Positions 43,628-53,569 of a stretch of DNA of 64,000 bases are shown piece by piece. Made by a program: the position numbers and the translations under genes. Origin of the DNA: a bacterium D16-56. GTDB lineage: Bacteria; Bacillota; Clostridia; Lachnospirales; Lachnospiraceae. Positions within the stretch are counted from its first letter, which is position 1. Each line of letters begins with the position of its first letter. Below the pieces are notes generated by a model. That model had not been told where the DNA came from. It saw nothing but the letters and a program-made list of their open reading frames with translations, and did not search any database. Location: assembly GCA_003611875.1 (NCBI GenBank), contig RAYY01000015.1:1-64000 (forward strand), given 5' to 3'.

Positions 43628-43673
43628 CGCAGCAAGTTGCAGGCAATTAAACCCTCATTTGGATTAAAATTAA
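43628..43673. repeat. Dispersed repeat, copy 1 (other copy 56868-56911)
   Basis: GCAGCAAG, TG, AATTAAACCCTC, TTTGG, ATTAAA occur in the same order as at 56868-56911. In this copy the stem CCCCGCAGC/GCTGTGGGG has decayed. The two copies are direct and about 13.2 kb apart. Confidence 0.55.
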
Positions 43674-43701
43674 TCATACCATATTTATCGTCAATTCCCC
43701 A

Positions 43702-43740
43702 CAAAAAAACAAGCCGGAGAACCCAAAAGTCTCCAGCTTG
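43702..43740 (-). terminator. Intrinsic terminator after the recombinase remnant
   Basis: CAAGC-GGAGA pairs with TCTCC-GCTTG (43710-43740) and is followed on the reverse strand by seven T. It closes transcription coming from the recombinase genes. Confidence 0.75.
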
Positions 43741-43792
43741 ACAAAAATTTTTCTTCTATAATTAAATAACAAAATTTACACATTTTAACCTA

Positions 43793-44650
43793 TCAGTTAA
43801 CTTTCATCTCGTTTCCGGCTTTGAAAGTGAAGCGGATGTCGTCCCTGGCATAGACCGTGGCATGGTCGAGCAGCGCCGTCCAAAGCTCCTCATCAAACTT
43901 CGTGCAGAAGCCGTCCAGCTTTTGCAGCCCGCCGATAAACCGCATATAGGTTTTCCTCTTTCCCTGCCTGTCGGAAATCTCCCCGGATGCTTTTTCGTAC
44001 CCGTCCCTGGCCGCCTCATACCGGGCGGCCAGTTCATTGCGGCGTCTCTGGTATTCCTCCTGGTCCATGGCTTCAGCTTTGTTTTCCGCCACAATCCTTT
44101 TTACCATTTCCGCCACCATCTTCGTCTCAGTCAGAAACCGGCTCTGCTCCACCTCCAGCTCCGTGGTGTCGCATAATGTCCGCATCATCACCTTGGTGTT
44201 CGCTATCAGCTCATCCTTTTCCGGGATGACCGCATTGACGGCTTTCATGAAGGCATCCTTTATCTCGTCCTCGGTAAGGTGCGGCGTCCGGCATTTCTTA
44301 TCGTTCTTGAACTTGCGGTTGCACTGGAAGATCACCCTGCGGTATTTGTCCTGCGAGTGCCACACCTTGGAGCCGTACCAGTTCCCGCACTCGGAACACT
44401 TGATTTTCGAGGAAAATATGCTCGCGCTGCTGTACCTTGCGTCCATATTCCTGCGCCGCTCCATTTCCTCCTGCACCAGCTCCCATGTTTCGGGAGGGAT
44501 GATTGCCTCGTGGTTCCCCTCCACATAATACTGCGGGATTTCCCCCTGGTTCTTCTTCCGCTTTTTGGTGAGGAAGTCCGCCGTGTACTGCTTCTGCAGG
44601 AGCGCGTCCCCTTTGTACTTCTCGTTTGCTTGTGTCAAGTCCTGCATAAA
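43793..44650 (-). pseudogene. Large serine recombinase, C-terminal half (host of the element)
   Basis: About 280 residues: the end of the recombinase domain (KGDALLQKQYTADFLTKKRK), IIPPETWELVQEEMERRR, a zinc ribbon with CSECGNWYG and CNRKFKNDKKCRTPHL, then a coiled coil (EEYQRRRNELAARYEAARDG) and the end VYARDDIRFTFKAG. The catalytic N-terminal domain is missing: at about 44650 it runs into A/T-rich sequence 38 bases after the stop of the next recombinase. So the three-recombinase element probably integrated in this gene, or recombination left only this half. Confidence 0.75.
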
Positions 44651-44687
44651 AAAATTTATACTTTTTTTATCCCCAGCGCCCTCGTTT

Positions 44688-46228
44688 TTAATCAACCATC
44701 CATTCCTTAAAATTCCACACAATCTCCAGCGTATCATTACCACTGACAAGAATCTCCTTCACCAGTTCTACCAGCAGTTCCCTTGTCAGTTCGCTGACGC
44801 AGGCATACCGGCCTAAGTCTGATTTTTCTAAAGAGCCGGACATCTGCTGCAGTTTAACCCGTTTTACATTCAGTTCCGTATACATGGCTGTCATTTCTTC
44901 CTGCTGTCTTGCCATATCTCTCTTGCTGGAGAGATATTCCTGACGTGTAATACGCCCTTCCGCATAATCCTCAAATACAGCCGCCTGTTTTGCTTTGCAC
45001 CGGCTGACTGCCTCCTGGCAGTCCCGTATTTCCTTATTTACCACATCAAGGAAGTTTTCCTCTTCATGTTCTTTTTCCGTCTCCAAAAGCAGCCTGGCCT
45101 GGTTTTGTATTGAGGCCAGTAGCGCCGTCTCCAAATCCCGTTCTCTCAAATGTATCTGCCCGCACAAAGCGTCCGGCACCGTCCTTCTGGTCAGGCAGTA
45201 AAAATAGGGTTCCTTACATACCGAGCGTACCAATACCTTCCCGCACACGCCGCATTTCAGCAGCCCCCGGAACCGCTGGCTTGGCTTTATCCGCATGGTC
45301 TTCCCGCTGCAGCTCCTTAATACCTTTTGGGCCTCTTCAAAAATATCCTTTGGCACAACCGCCTCATGGGTATCCTTTACAACAATCCAGTCCTCTTTCG
45401 GAACCTTCACTGTCTGCTTTTTGGAAACGTCCACTGCGGTTCGTTTCCCGCAGACCAGACAGCCCGTATACCGTTCATCACAAATAATGCGCCTGACATT
45501 GTCCCTTGTCCAGTAGGAAGTGTCACCGGCCACTTTCCATCCCCGCCGTCCGTATGGTTCCTCCTCCTGTAAGCCAGAGGGGAAAGGATTCCCTCCGTAT
45601 TCAGGCTGAGCGCTATCTGCGTGGGCGCCGTCCCGTCCGCCGCCATCCGGAAAATGCGCCGTACCACATCAGCCGCCGGTTCGTCAATCTCCAGTTTGTT
45701 TTTTTCTGTCCCTGACTTCTTATAGCCATAGAAAGCAATGGCGCAAAGGTATTCACCCTTTTTCATTTTCGCTTTTTGCACGCAGCGGATTTTTTCGGAT
45801 ATGTCACGGCTGTACATTTCATAAACCATGGCTTTTAAGGACACGTCCAGGCTGACTGCGCTGCCAAGGCTTTTTTTGCTGTCATAATCCTCATTGACCG
45901 CAATGAAACGGACGCCGAGGAAGGGAAATATCTGGTCAAGGTAATCACCCACTTCAATCAGGTTCCTCCCAAACCGTGAAAAATCCTTTACGATAATGCA
46001 GCGGATTGGGTTCCCTGCCATGGAAAGCATTTTTTGGACCTCCGGACGGTCGAAGTTTGTCCCCGTATAGCCGTCGTCACAAAATTCCATGACCGTGCAT
46101 CCGTCAAACTCCCTGTGGCCTTTCAGGAAATGATGCAGCAGATCCCTCTGGTTCCCGATACTGAAACTCTCCCCCTCGTTTGCGTCCTCGCTGGAAAGGC
46201 GCATGTAAAGTGCAACGGTTTCCGTCAT
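44688..46228 (-). pseudogene. Serine recombinase 3 of the cluster, frameshifted
   Basis: The N-terminal 230 residues from ATG 46228 contain the resolvase domain (MTETVALYMRLSSEDANEG, IIVKDFSRFGRN) and the recombinase domain. Near 45545-45550, in HTDGG, the frame is lost by one base and continues one frame over as WKVAGDTSYWTRDNVRRI. The C-terminal part has the zinc ribbon (CGVCGKVL, CLTRR, CGQIHL), a coiled coil (KRDMARQQEEMTAMYTELN) and ends DTLEIVWNFKEWMVD. Restored length is about 515 residues. It overlaps the end of recombinase 2. A real mutation or a sequencing error are both possible. Confidence 0.8.
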
Positions 46229-47910
46229 ATTCCCACCGCCATTTCTTCTATCCGGGTAAATTCATCTTTGAAATTCCACACAATCTCAATCTCGTTGTAA
46301 CCAGTCACTTTAATATGGTCGATCAGTTCCACTGCCATTTCCCGTGTGACAGTTTCTTCTGTCCGGCACTTTTTCAGCGCCCTGATCCACTGATTCTGAG
46401 GGGACATGGTTTTTGAATATACCTGTTCCTCCTGCTCCAGTTCCCCCAGTTCTTTCCGGAAAGCAGCTGCTTTCCGGTCATATTCCTGCTTTAAGGAAAC
46501 ATATTCCTGCTCCGTCAGGGTATGGTCGGAAAAAGATTCAAACAGCGCCGCCCGGTAAGCGGCATTGCGCCCCATGTCCTGCTTCAGCAGCCTGACCCGC
46601 TCCGCAAGCGCTTCCTGTTTTTTTCTAAAACCGGATTTTTGCTGTGTCCGCTTCAGCAGGTCCTCCAGTTTCAGCGCCGCCTCTGTCTCAATGCGCAGCC
46701 CATGGAATACCGCTTCTTTCAACTCCGGCTCCCCAATACATTTTCTGGTACACCCCTGTCCCGACAGGTTCTCCGCATAGACGCGGCAGATAAATGTGTA
46801 CCTTGCCGTACCGGCGCGGGAAACATCTTTATAACGTACCATCTTCATCCCGCAGTCTGCGCACACCACAAGCCCCTTAAAGACATTTTCCGTTAAGGGG
46901 TATTTCCCCATCCGTCTGCGGCACTCCTCATGCCGCTGTTCACTGACGGACTGTACCTTGTCAAACAGCCCCTGGCTGATAAGCGCCTCATGGGTATGAT
47001 AAACCACCTGCCAGTCTTCCTTATCCATGATTGTCTGCGGCATGCCAAGGCTTAAAGACCTTTTTGTCTTCCCCTGCGCCATATGCCCTGCGTACATGGG
47101 GTTCTTTGTCATCAGCTTTATCATCTGCCCCTGCCAGATGGCCCCTGCGCCTTCCGGCTTTTTCTTTTTGCGCCCTTTCAGGTAATGGTACATGGACGGG
47201 CTGGGTATCTTCCTTTCATTTAAATACCTGGCAATCCTGTTTATGCCAGTTCCATCCGCCCTCTGCCGAAAAATCTCACGCACCACCGCCGCCGTTTCCG
47301 GGTCTGGTATCAGCTTATGCTTATCCTTCGGGGATTTCAGATACCCATAAGGCGGAAACGCCCCGATAAACTCACCCTTTTTCTGTTTTATCTCCAAAGA
47401 AGCCGTTATCTTCTGTGAGATGTCCTTTGCATATAGGTCGTTTACCAGGTTCTTTAAGGACACCACCAGTTCACTGCCGCTTCCGCCTTTTTTAGTGTCA
47501 TAGCCGTCATTGACCGCCACAAACCTGACGCCCAGGTAAGGGAATATTTTTTCCAGGTAATAGCCGGTTTCCACATAATTGCGTCCAAAGCGGGACAGGT
47601 CCTTTACCACAATGCAGTCGATCCTGCGCCTTTTTACCTCCTCCATCAGCCGCTCGAACTGGGGACGCTCAAAATTCGTCCCCGTCTCGCCGTTGTCACA
47701 AAATACGCCGTCAAGCCGCATGTCTTCCTGGACCTCCACATATTTTTCCAGCATATATTTCTGCATGGCAATGGATTCCCTGTCCCCGGCCCTGTTGTTG
47801 TCCTCCACGGACAGCCGGGCATAGACCGCCGCATGGTAGACCCGCTCCGGCTGAAAAGGCTCCTGTGCCCCCTGGCCTGCCTGGGCCGCTTTCCTGCTTA
47901 CCCTTGCCAT
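46225..47910 (-). CDS. Serine recombinase 2
   Basis: 561 residues from ATG 47910 (MARVSRKAAQAGQGAQEPFQ), behind AAAAGGAGG. Catalytic Ser in VYARLSVEDNNRAG, the arginine block IDCIVVKDLSRFGRNYVETG, recombinase domain (GINRIARYLNERKIPSPSMY), zinc ribbon (CADCGMKMVRY, CRVYAENLSGQGC) and long coiled coil. It ends NEIEIVWNFKDEF, the same tail as recombinase 3. The insert between strand 1 and helix A is longer than in single-recombinase ICEs. It lies one base from the stop of recombinase 1. Confidence 0.92.
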   Translation of the reverse strand: MARVSRKAAQAGQGAQEPFQPERVYHAAVYARLSVEDNNRAGDRESIAMQKYMLEKYVEVQEDMRLDGVFCDNGETGTNFERPQFERLMEEVKRRRIDCIVVKDLSRFGRNYVETGYYLEKIFPYLGVRFVAVNDGYDTKKGGSGSELVVSLKNLVNDLYAKDISQKITASLEIKQKKGEFIGAFPPYGYLKSPKDKHKLIPDPETAAVVREIFRQRADGTGINRIARYLNERKIPSPSMYHYLKGRKKKKPEGAGAIWQGQMIKLMTKNPMYAGHMAQGKTKRSLSLGMPQTIMDKEDWQVVYHTHEALISQGLFDKVQSVSEQRHEECRRRMGKYPLTENVFKGLVVCADCGMKMVRYKDVSRAGTARYTFICRVYAENLSGQGCTRKCIGEPELKEAVFHGLRIETEAALKLEDLLKRTQQKSGFRKKQEALAERVRLLKQDMGRNAAYRAALFESFSDHTLTEQEYVSLKQEYDRKAAAFRKELGELEQEEQVYSKTMSPQNQWIRALKKCRTEETVTREMAVELIDHIKVTGYNEIEIVWNFKDEFTRIEEMAVGI

Positions 47911-47911
47911 G

Positions 47912-49579
47912 TCACACCGCCTCCTTTTCGTGGGATACGGCTTCCTCCGGATGGAGCTCCCCCATGTTCCCAATCAGTTCCAGGGCCCTCTCATAATCGT
48001 ACTGGTAGCGGAAACGGATGTCTATGCGGCTGTCCTCAAAAACCATAATGCGGTCAATGAGCGTCACCGCGATGTGCCGTGTCAGTTCCGTGATATTCCG
48101 GTATTTTTTAAACTGTTCTATCCAAAGGCTGGTGCCTGCGCCGTTCTTAAGGAGGGCCTCCAGCTCCCCCTTCAGTTTTTCACTTGCGGCCTGCGCATCC
48201 GCAATTTTCATATCGTAACCGGATTTTAATTCCAGGTATTCCGCCTTGTCAATCAGGCCGTCCGCCAGGGATTCATACAGCGCTGTCTTTAACCGGCTGT
48301 ACCGGGATATCTCTTCCTGCTTCTTCACAAGCTGTGCGTCCGCTTTCTGCACTTCCTCCCGGTGGACCGGGAGGGTTTCTATATACTGCAGTATCCTCTC
48401 CACATTCAGGATATTGGCGATATGCTCCTTCAGGGACAAGAATACCGCCTTCCTTAAGTCTGCCTCGCTGATCCGGTGGCTGGAGCATGCTTTATTCGTG
48501 CGGTTATTTCCGCATATGTAGTACACATAGGTCTTCCCGTTCCGGCACACGCTGTTGCGTACCATGTTCTGTTTACAGTCGCCGCAGAATGCCAGCCCGG
48601 AAAACAGGTACACGGCCTCCTCTTTTGGCGCCACCCTGGTGTTCTGCAGCAGAAGCCGCCCCACTGCGAAAAAATCTTCCTTTTCTATAATGGCCAGATG
48701 GCTGTCCTCCACCCGTATCCATTCCCCGCTGGGCTTTTGTATGGTCTTTTTCACCTTGTGGTTCGATGTTGTCCGCCTCCCCTGGACTAACGTGCCGATA
48801 TAAAATTCATTACGCAATATCCGGCCAATAGCCACCGCCGTCCATTTCGCCTTGGGGTTCACCTGGAACCCCGATTTATACTGCAGGCCGCAAAAACGCT
48901 TGTATTCCATGGGGGATAATTCCCCACGCCCGTTCAGCCGGTCGGCAATCCTCTGCTGGCTTGCCCCTTCCAGCTTCCAACGGAAAATATCCCTGACCAC
49001 AGCAGCGGCATAATCGTCAACAACCAGCTTATGCCGGTCAGAAGGGTCTTTTCGATAGCCGTATACGGCAAAGGAGCCGATGAAATCCCCCTTCTTCCTC
49101 TTGATCTCAAGCTGGCTCCTGACTTTAATGGATATATCCCGGCAATAGGCATCGTTTATCAGGTTCTTAAAAGGGATCAGAATCTTATCGGAAGATGTCC
49201 GCCCGTTTATACTGTCATAATGGTCATTGATGGCAATAAAACGGATGCCAAGGGCCGGAAATATCTGGTCAATGTAACGCCCCGCCTCCACAAAATTACG
49301 GCCAAACCTGGATAAATCCTTAACCACAACGCAGTCTATCCTGCCCGCTTCAATCTCACGGACCATCCGCCTAAAATCGGGACGGTCAAAATCGGCCCCG
49401 CTGTACCCGTCATCCACGCACTCGGCGCAGATACGGATATCCGGCTTATCCGCCAGGAAACTCCTGATAAGGTCTTTCTGATTCACGATACTGTCGCTTT
49501 CCTCTTTGTCGCCGTCCTCTTTTGACAGGCGGACATAAAGCGCGGCATGGTATATCCTGTCCTCTGTTAAATTTTTCAT
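47912..49579 (-). CDS. Serine recombinase 1
   Basis: 555 residues; first gene of the recombinase operon. ALYVRLSKEDGDKEESDSIV holds the nucleophile Ser, IDCVVVKDLSRFGRNFVEAG the active-site Arg, then the recombinase domain, zinc ribbon (CGDCKQNMVRN, CGNNRTNKAC) and coiled coil (KKQEEISRYSRLKTALYESL). It is preceded by a promoter with an operator-like palindrome in the spacer at 49655-49683. Such large serine integrases move ICEs by attP x attB recombination; three in tandem are known from some Firmicutes ICEs. Confidence 0.92.
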   Translation of the reverse strand: MKNLTEDRIYHAALYVRLSKEDGDKEESDSIVNQKDLIRSFLADKPDIRICAECVDDGYSGADFDRPDFRRMVREIEAGRIDCVVVKDLSRFGRNFVEAGRYIDQIFPALGIRFIAINDHYDSINGRTSSDKILIPFKNLINDAYCRDISIKVRSQLEIKRKKGDFIGSFAVYGYRKDPSDRHKLVVDDYAAAVVRDIFRWKLEGASQQRIADRLNGRGELSPMEYKRFCGLQYKSGFQVNPKAKWTAVAIGRILRNEFYIGTLVQGRRTTSNHKVKKTIQKPSGEWIRVEDSHLAIIEKEDFFAVGRLLLQNTRVAPKEEAVYLFSGLAFCGDCKQNMVRNSVCRNGKTYVYYICGNNRTNKACSSHRISEADLRKAVFLSLKEHIANILNVERILQYIETLPVHREEVQKADAQLVKKQEEISRYSRLKTALYESLADGLIDKAEYLELKSGYDMKIADAQAASEKLKGELEALLKNGAGTSLWIEQFKKYRNITELTRHIAVTLIDRIMVFEDSRIDIRFRYQYDYERALELIGNMGELHPEEAVSHEKEAV

Positions 49580-49654
49580 GGTGAACCTCCGTCCTGTAAA
49601 AAATCCTCAGCAAAACTTTTCACAATGGGCTTCACCGTTATGCTTATTGCCTTG

Positions 49655-49683
49655 AATATATCACTTTAAAGTGGTAAAGTCAA
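49655..49683 (-). promoter_or_regulatory. Promoter of the recombinase operon with spacer palindrome
   Basis: Reverse strand: -35 TTGACT (49678-49683), 17-base spacer, -10 TATATT (49655-49660). The perfect palindrome CACTTTAAAGTG (49662-49673) fills the spacer. A second near-palindrome (ATGAATTGAATTCAT) lies upstream near 49695-49709. Confidence 0.65.
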
Positions 49684-49724
49684 GCCCAACTGTCAATGAA
49701 TTGAATTCATACCATTTTTCTCAC

Positions 49725-49982
49725 CTATAGTGTTTTCAGATAATGCTCCAGGCGGTCCTCCAAAGTTACACTGGTATCCGCAAAGCTTACTTTCACCACA
49801 ACTTTTCCGCAGCGGTAACAGTATGGGTTTCCAATCTGGCCCACAAAATCCGCCAGCCTCTGCTCACGGGGCATTTGGGGATTCATATGTATCCCGCTGA
49901 TGTCCACCAGGCTTTCCCGGTCAACTGTCCTTACATCCACATTCCTCATTTTTTCAAAATCCATATTTGGGATCCGTCCCAT
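49725..49982 (-). CDS. DUF6870 family protein
   Basis: 85 residues from ATG 49982, behind GGGGAGGTG. Pattern: MRNVDVRTVDRESLVDISGI, then IGNPYCYRCGKVVVKVSFAD and LEDRLEHYLKTL. This small family occurs on ICEs and related elements of Clostridia, usually next to recombinase or mobilisation genes. The function is unknown; a Cys pair (CYRC) could bind metal. It is 145 bases upstream of the recombinase operon and could repress or activate it. Confidence 0.75.
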   Translation of the reverse strand: MGRIPNMDFEKMRNVDVRTVDRESLVDISGIHMNPQMPREQRLADFVGQIGNPYCYRCGKVVVKVSFADTSVTLEDRLEHYLKTL

Positions 49983-50003
49983 AGGCAGCACCTCCCCTTT
50001 CAA

Positions 50004-50504
50004 GATATGTCGTCCCTGCTTGTCTGAATGTCATGGGATTATGCCAAACATGACACGCCTTCTTTGGCCTGTTTTCTGCTTTGCCTGTTTTTTCACATCC
50101 TCTCGTTTCTTCCTATGATAAGTTCCTGCAGACAGCTGTTGGGAAACAGCCCCAACCGGAGCAGCTTACCTCCGGAAGTATAATGCCCCCATTTTATTGG
50201 GCGGCATTATCAGAAACGGCATCATGGCCGCAAAGTTCCCCTTTCTTTGCCTACAACCAGATAGTTTTCGCTCGTGCCTTTACTTCAATGCCCGAAACAG
50301 CATTTCATCGTTTTCAATCCCCAATCTTTATAGCGCCATATCATAAGCACCGTATTGTAAAATTTAAGGGACAGACAGTCCTGGCGTATCGGTTATACGG
50401 CTCCGCCGTTTCCTATGTCCTGCAGGATTTCCATATTCACCTGTCAAGGTACGCCTGTCTGTTTCCTTTCCGGAGAGCAGAAAGGGATACTCCCCTGAAA
50501 ATCA
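50004..50504. other. Intergenic region with a strong hairpin
   Basis: No gene is supported on either strand, despite a long plus-strand frame. ATAATGCC (50178-50185) pairs with GGCATTAT (50201-50208), extended inside by CCCA/TGGG; the stem resembles a terminator or a small structured RNA. The region lies between the HTH gene and the DUF6870 gene. Confidence 0.45.
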
Positions 50505-50744
50505 TCAGACCCGAATCTTAAAATCCAGAATTTTTGTTATCAGCTTTGTCTCCACCCGCCTTTTCATATACTCGTCCGTCACAAACTCTGCCACGCCGAA
50601 CTCATTGATAAACTTTCTCCGGCTCCTGGCATTGATGTATGGCTGAAAGTAGGCAATAATCTGATTAATCGAATCCACGTCCCCCTGTATCGCCGCCTGC
50701 ACGGTTTCAAATGCAACCGGCTTCCCATGCCGCTTTTCTCCCAT
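50505..50744 (-). CDS. ICE-type helix-turn-helix protein (Tn916 Orf8-like)
   Basis: 79 residues. FETVQAAIQGDVDSINQIIA followed by YFQPYINARSRRKF is the pattern of the small HTH protein that follows the sigma factor in Tn916- and CTn-type elements. The end (RRVETKLITKILDFKI) is also typical. It begins 15 bases after the sigma-like gene. Likely a DNA-binding regulator of the conjugation or excision genes. Confidence 0.82.
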   Translation of the reverse strand: MGEKRHGKPVAFETVQAAIQGDVDSINQIIAYFQPYINARSRRKFINEFGVAEFVTDEYMKRRVETKLITKILDFKIRV

Positions 50745-50759
50745 GTATTTCGTTTACCT

Positions 50760-51167
50760 TTACTCTAAAAACTCCTTCAGCAGCCGCAAGGACTCGGCCT
50801 TGTGGTAATGTATGGTGCTTTGTACAAGTTCCATACACTGGGCAATCTCAGCCTCTTTCATGTCCAGAAAATAAGCCATAAGTATAATCATTCGCCTTTT
50901 CTCTGATAAACGGCCAAGTGCTTCGCTGATTTGATCGTCATTTACCTCCACGTCCATGTCCATCACCTGGAAATGGGTGCCTTTCAGAATTTCATCATAG
51001 GTATAAAGTTGATTCTGCTGTTCTTTGGTAAGGTCTGAAAAGCAAACTTCATGTTCCTGTTGTCTCTTTAGTTCATCAAAGTAGTTCAATATCTCTCCGT
51101 CAATCACTTTTATACAGTAGCTGCAGAATTTCTTCCACACAGTCTCCTGTTCCTGACTGGTCAGCTT
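50760..51167 (-). CDS. Sigma-70-like factor of the integrative element (Tn916 Orf7-like)
   Basis: 135 residues. The most likely start is TTG 51167 (LKLTSQEQETVWKKFCSYC), preceded by GGGAGGTGATTCCC; the open frame extends to 51230. The C-terminal half is region 4: ISEALGRLSEKRRMIILMAY, FLDMKEAEIAQCMELVQ, then IHYHKAESLRLLKEFLE. As in Tn916 it would direct the recombinase/excision transcripts. It is followed by the HTH gene. The usual element genes for conjugation are not in this window. Confidence 0.82.
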   Translation of the reverse strand, partial: KLTSQEQETVWKKFCSYCIKVIDGEILNYFDELKRQQEHEVCFSDLTKEQQNQLYTYDEILKGTHFQVMDMDVEVNDDQISEALGRLSEKRRMIILMAYFLDMKEAEIAQCMELVQSTIHYHKAESLRLLKEFLE

Positions 51168-51230
51168 CAAGGGAATCACCTCCCTTCTGCTTGACAGCCA
51201 TAGTAAGAAACGCCTGATTCTCCCTTTCAT

Positions 51231-51986
51231 ATGGAAGACAGGCGTTTTTAAAGAAATAATCGAAAAATCAAAACAATTTTTAAAAATTTTTTATTCCCTA
51301 TCCCACAAAATGTTTCATAATATTCATATTAAAAAATAGTAATTGCCATAGCTTTTAATATCCATAAATTGATAATAAAAAACCACACCCCCATATATAA
51401 TGGGGTTGTGGTTTTTGTAAAATTAATTTATCTATATTTGTTCTTTAATATATAAAAAATATAGCTGACCAACCTTTTATATATTATTTTTGAAAAATAC
51501 ATTACCATATAGGCTAAATCATATTTAAAAAAAGCAGATTAACTCCTATTTTCTAGAATGCTGTATTGCTTTATTTGTCTCTTCAGTTATTACCTGCGTT
51601 CAATAATCAAACTTACATTTTAAAAGGTTCCCCGACTAGTTCAAGATGACTTTTGCCGGAATTTGAATATATTTCTAATAAGAATAGTATCTTGGCCAAC
51701 ATAAAAATTTATGGTAAAACAAAAGCCACATTCCTACTTCCAAAAGGAATATGGCTTTTGGTTTTTACCATAGAAGCATAGGGATATTTATCCCATCAAC
51801 AAGTCCCGCCTGTTGCTCAAAAGAAAGCTACACGAAATAGATTAGACTTCTCTTATTTTTCATAACGCATTAACCCTTTTACTTTGGCAGAAAATTGGAT
51901 TATTATATCATTCCACAATAGAAATCTTTCCTAAATTCCGATATCCCCCTTCCTATCCCTGCCTCCTTGTTTCTTCATATAATATA
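51231..51986. other. AT-rich intergenic region with two palindromic hairpins
   Basis: About 750 bases of low-GC DNA without a supported gene. 51378-51416 is an almost perfect hairpin, AAAACCACACCCC against GGGGTTGTGGTTTT, and 51721-51757 another, AAAAGCCA-ATTCC against GGAAT-TGGCTTTT. Both have A- and T-runs on either side, so they can terminate in both directions. The change between element DNA and the fumarase operon lies here. Confidence 0.6.
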
Positions 51987-52613
51987 CTATTTAATAAAAC
52001 TTACATGTTTGCAGATTTCCTGAATCGCCTTTTCCTTCTTCTCATTAAACATTACTTTGTTTTCTTCAAAAAGATTTCGCCCCTCTGTGTCAATGGACAC
52101 GATCAAAGGCCCAAATTCTTTCACACGGCAGTGCCACAGCGTCTCAGGCATACCAAGATCCCTCCACTGAGCCTCCACGATCTCCTCAACTTCTGTAGCC
52201 GCTACCACCGCATTGCCAGCAGGGAACACGCAGTGAATCGCCTTATAATTTTTGCAGGCATATTCTGTGTTAGGGCCCATCCCCCCCTTTCCAATAATAA
52301 CCTTCACTCCTGTCTTTTCCACAAATTCTTTCTCAAATTTCTCCATACGCATGCTGGTAGTCGGACCTACGGACACCATCTCAAAGGTATCATTATCCAA
52401 AGGACGGATAATTGGACCAGCATGGAAAATAGCTGCATCTCTCACATCTACAGGAAGTTCTCTTCCACCCTCCACCAGACGCCTGTGAGCCACGTCCCGG
52501 CAGGTTGTCATGCTTCCGTTTAAATATACGATATCCCCGATATGGATATCAGCCAGATCCTCCTCTGATATAGGGGTTGTCAGTATTTTCTTTCCGTCTT
52601 TTACTTCCAACAT
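51987..52613 (-). CDS. Fumarate hydratase class I / L-tartrate dehydratase, beta subunit
   Basis: 208 residues. [27 protein letters not shown] and [11 protein letters not shown] are the conserved blocks of the swivelling domain (Pfam fumarase_C); [20 protein letters not shown] and FPAGNAVVA follow. With the alpha subunit it forms the [4Fe-4S] hydro-lyase for fumarate or L-tartrate. Its ATG overlaps the stop of the alpha gene by one base (TAATG). The operon is run by the SLC13 transporter and LysR gene. Confidence 0.88.
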   Translation of the reverse strand: MLEVKDGKKILTTPISEEDLADIHIGDIVYLNGSMTTCRDVAHRRLVEGGRELPVDVRDAAIFHAGPIIRPLDNDTFEMVSVGPTTSMRMEKFEKEFVEKTGVKVIIGKGGMGPNTEYACKNYKAIHCVFPAGNAVVAATEVEEIVEAQWRDLGMPETLWHCRVKEFGPLIVSIDTEGRNLFEENKVMFNEKKEKAIQEICKHVSFIK

Positions 52614-53512
52614 TATAACGTCACCTCCGAATGTGTAGTAATAGTATAATTCAAATCCTTATCAAAAATAATATGGCCACGTCTGTGAGACCAACAACCC
52701 ACATTAACCGCAACACCGATGGCAGAAGGATGCCTTGCTGTATTTTCAATATGTACGCCCATAACAGAATACTTCCCACCCATGCCCTGAGGCCCAAGGC
52801 CGATGGCATTGATTCCGTCTTCCAGAAGCTTTTCCATGGAAGCCGCACGCTCATTTTCATTGTGGCTTCCCAGCGGCCGCATCAGCGCTTTTTTGGAAAG
52901 CAGAGCCGCCGTCTCCACAGACGTGGCTACTCCTACTCCCACCAGAAGAGGCGGACAGGCATTGAGCCCATATGAAGTCATCACATCCATGACAAATTTT
53001 GTCACCCCTTCATATCCTGCTCCTGGCATTAAAACCATAGCTTTTCCTGGAAGGGTACAGCCACCTCCTGCCATATAAGCATATATCTCACACTGATCGC
53101 TGTTTGGAACAATATCCCAGAATACCGTAGGCGTTCCTTTTCCTACATTTTTACCTGTATTATACTCATCGAAAGTTTCTACACTGTTATGACGCAAAGG
53201 AGCCTCAAAAGTGGCTTTCACAACCGCATCTTTTAACAATCCCTCCAATTCTCCAATAAGAGGAAACCCTGTTCCGCATTTTACCCAGAACTGCAGCACG
53301 CCCGTATCCTGGCAGCTTGGCCGGTTCAGCTCCTTGGCCAGTTTCTGGTTTCTCTTCATGGTGTCATAAATAACCTTTGACAGCGGACTGTCCTCCTTTG
53401 CTGCCAACTCATCCAACTTGGCAATGATGTCATCTGGCAGCACTTTACCGATATGGGACACAAAATTTGCCATATAATTGGTAAGCTGCTCTACCTGTTC
53501 TTTCTTACCCAT
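52613..53512 (-). CDS. Fumarate hydratase class I / L-tartrate dehydratase, alpha subunit
   Basis: 299 residues, with GGAGG before ATG 53512. Three cluster ligands are visible: Cys in [17 protein letters not shown], Cys in [14 protein letters not shown] and Cys in [27 protein letters not shown] and [20 protein letters not shown] are further hallmarks. Fumarase and tartrate dehydratase cannot be told apart by eye; the neighbouring dicarboxylate transporter fits either. Reaction: fumarate + H2O to L-malate, or tartrate to oxaloacetate. Confidence 0.88.
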   Translation of the reverse strand: MGKKEQVEQLTNYMANFVSHIGKVLPDDIIAKLDELAAKEDSPLSKVIYDTMKRNQKLAKELNRPSCQDTGVLQFWVKCGTGFPLIGELEGLLKDAVVKATFEAPLRHNSVETFDEYNTGKNVGKGTPTVFWDIVPNSDQCEIYAYMAGGGCTLPGKAMVLMPGAGYEGVTKFVMDVMTSYGLNACPPLLVGVGVATSVETAALLSKKALMRPLGSHNENERAASMEKLLEDGINAIGLGPQGMGGKYSVMGVHIENTARHPSAIGVAVNVGCWSHRRGHIIFDKDLNYTITTHSEVTL

Positions 53513-53569
53513 TTCTTTACCTCCAATATTTTTATAGTTAAATAATAAAAACTACCAGCTTGTTATTAA

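Noticed and set aside
44688-45533. A separate short recombinase gene
   Set aside because: The frame joins the preceding frame at 45545-45550 in the middle of a conserved domain; it is the C-terminal part of one frameshifted gene.
50081-50521. 146-residue plus-strand frame in the integrative element
   Set aside because: Spans a hairpin, has no ribosome site or motif, and overlaps the end of the HTH gene.
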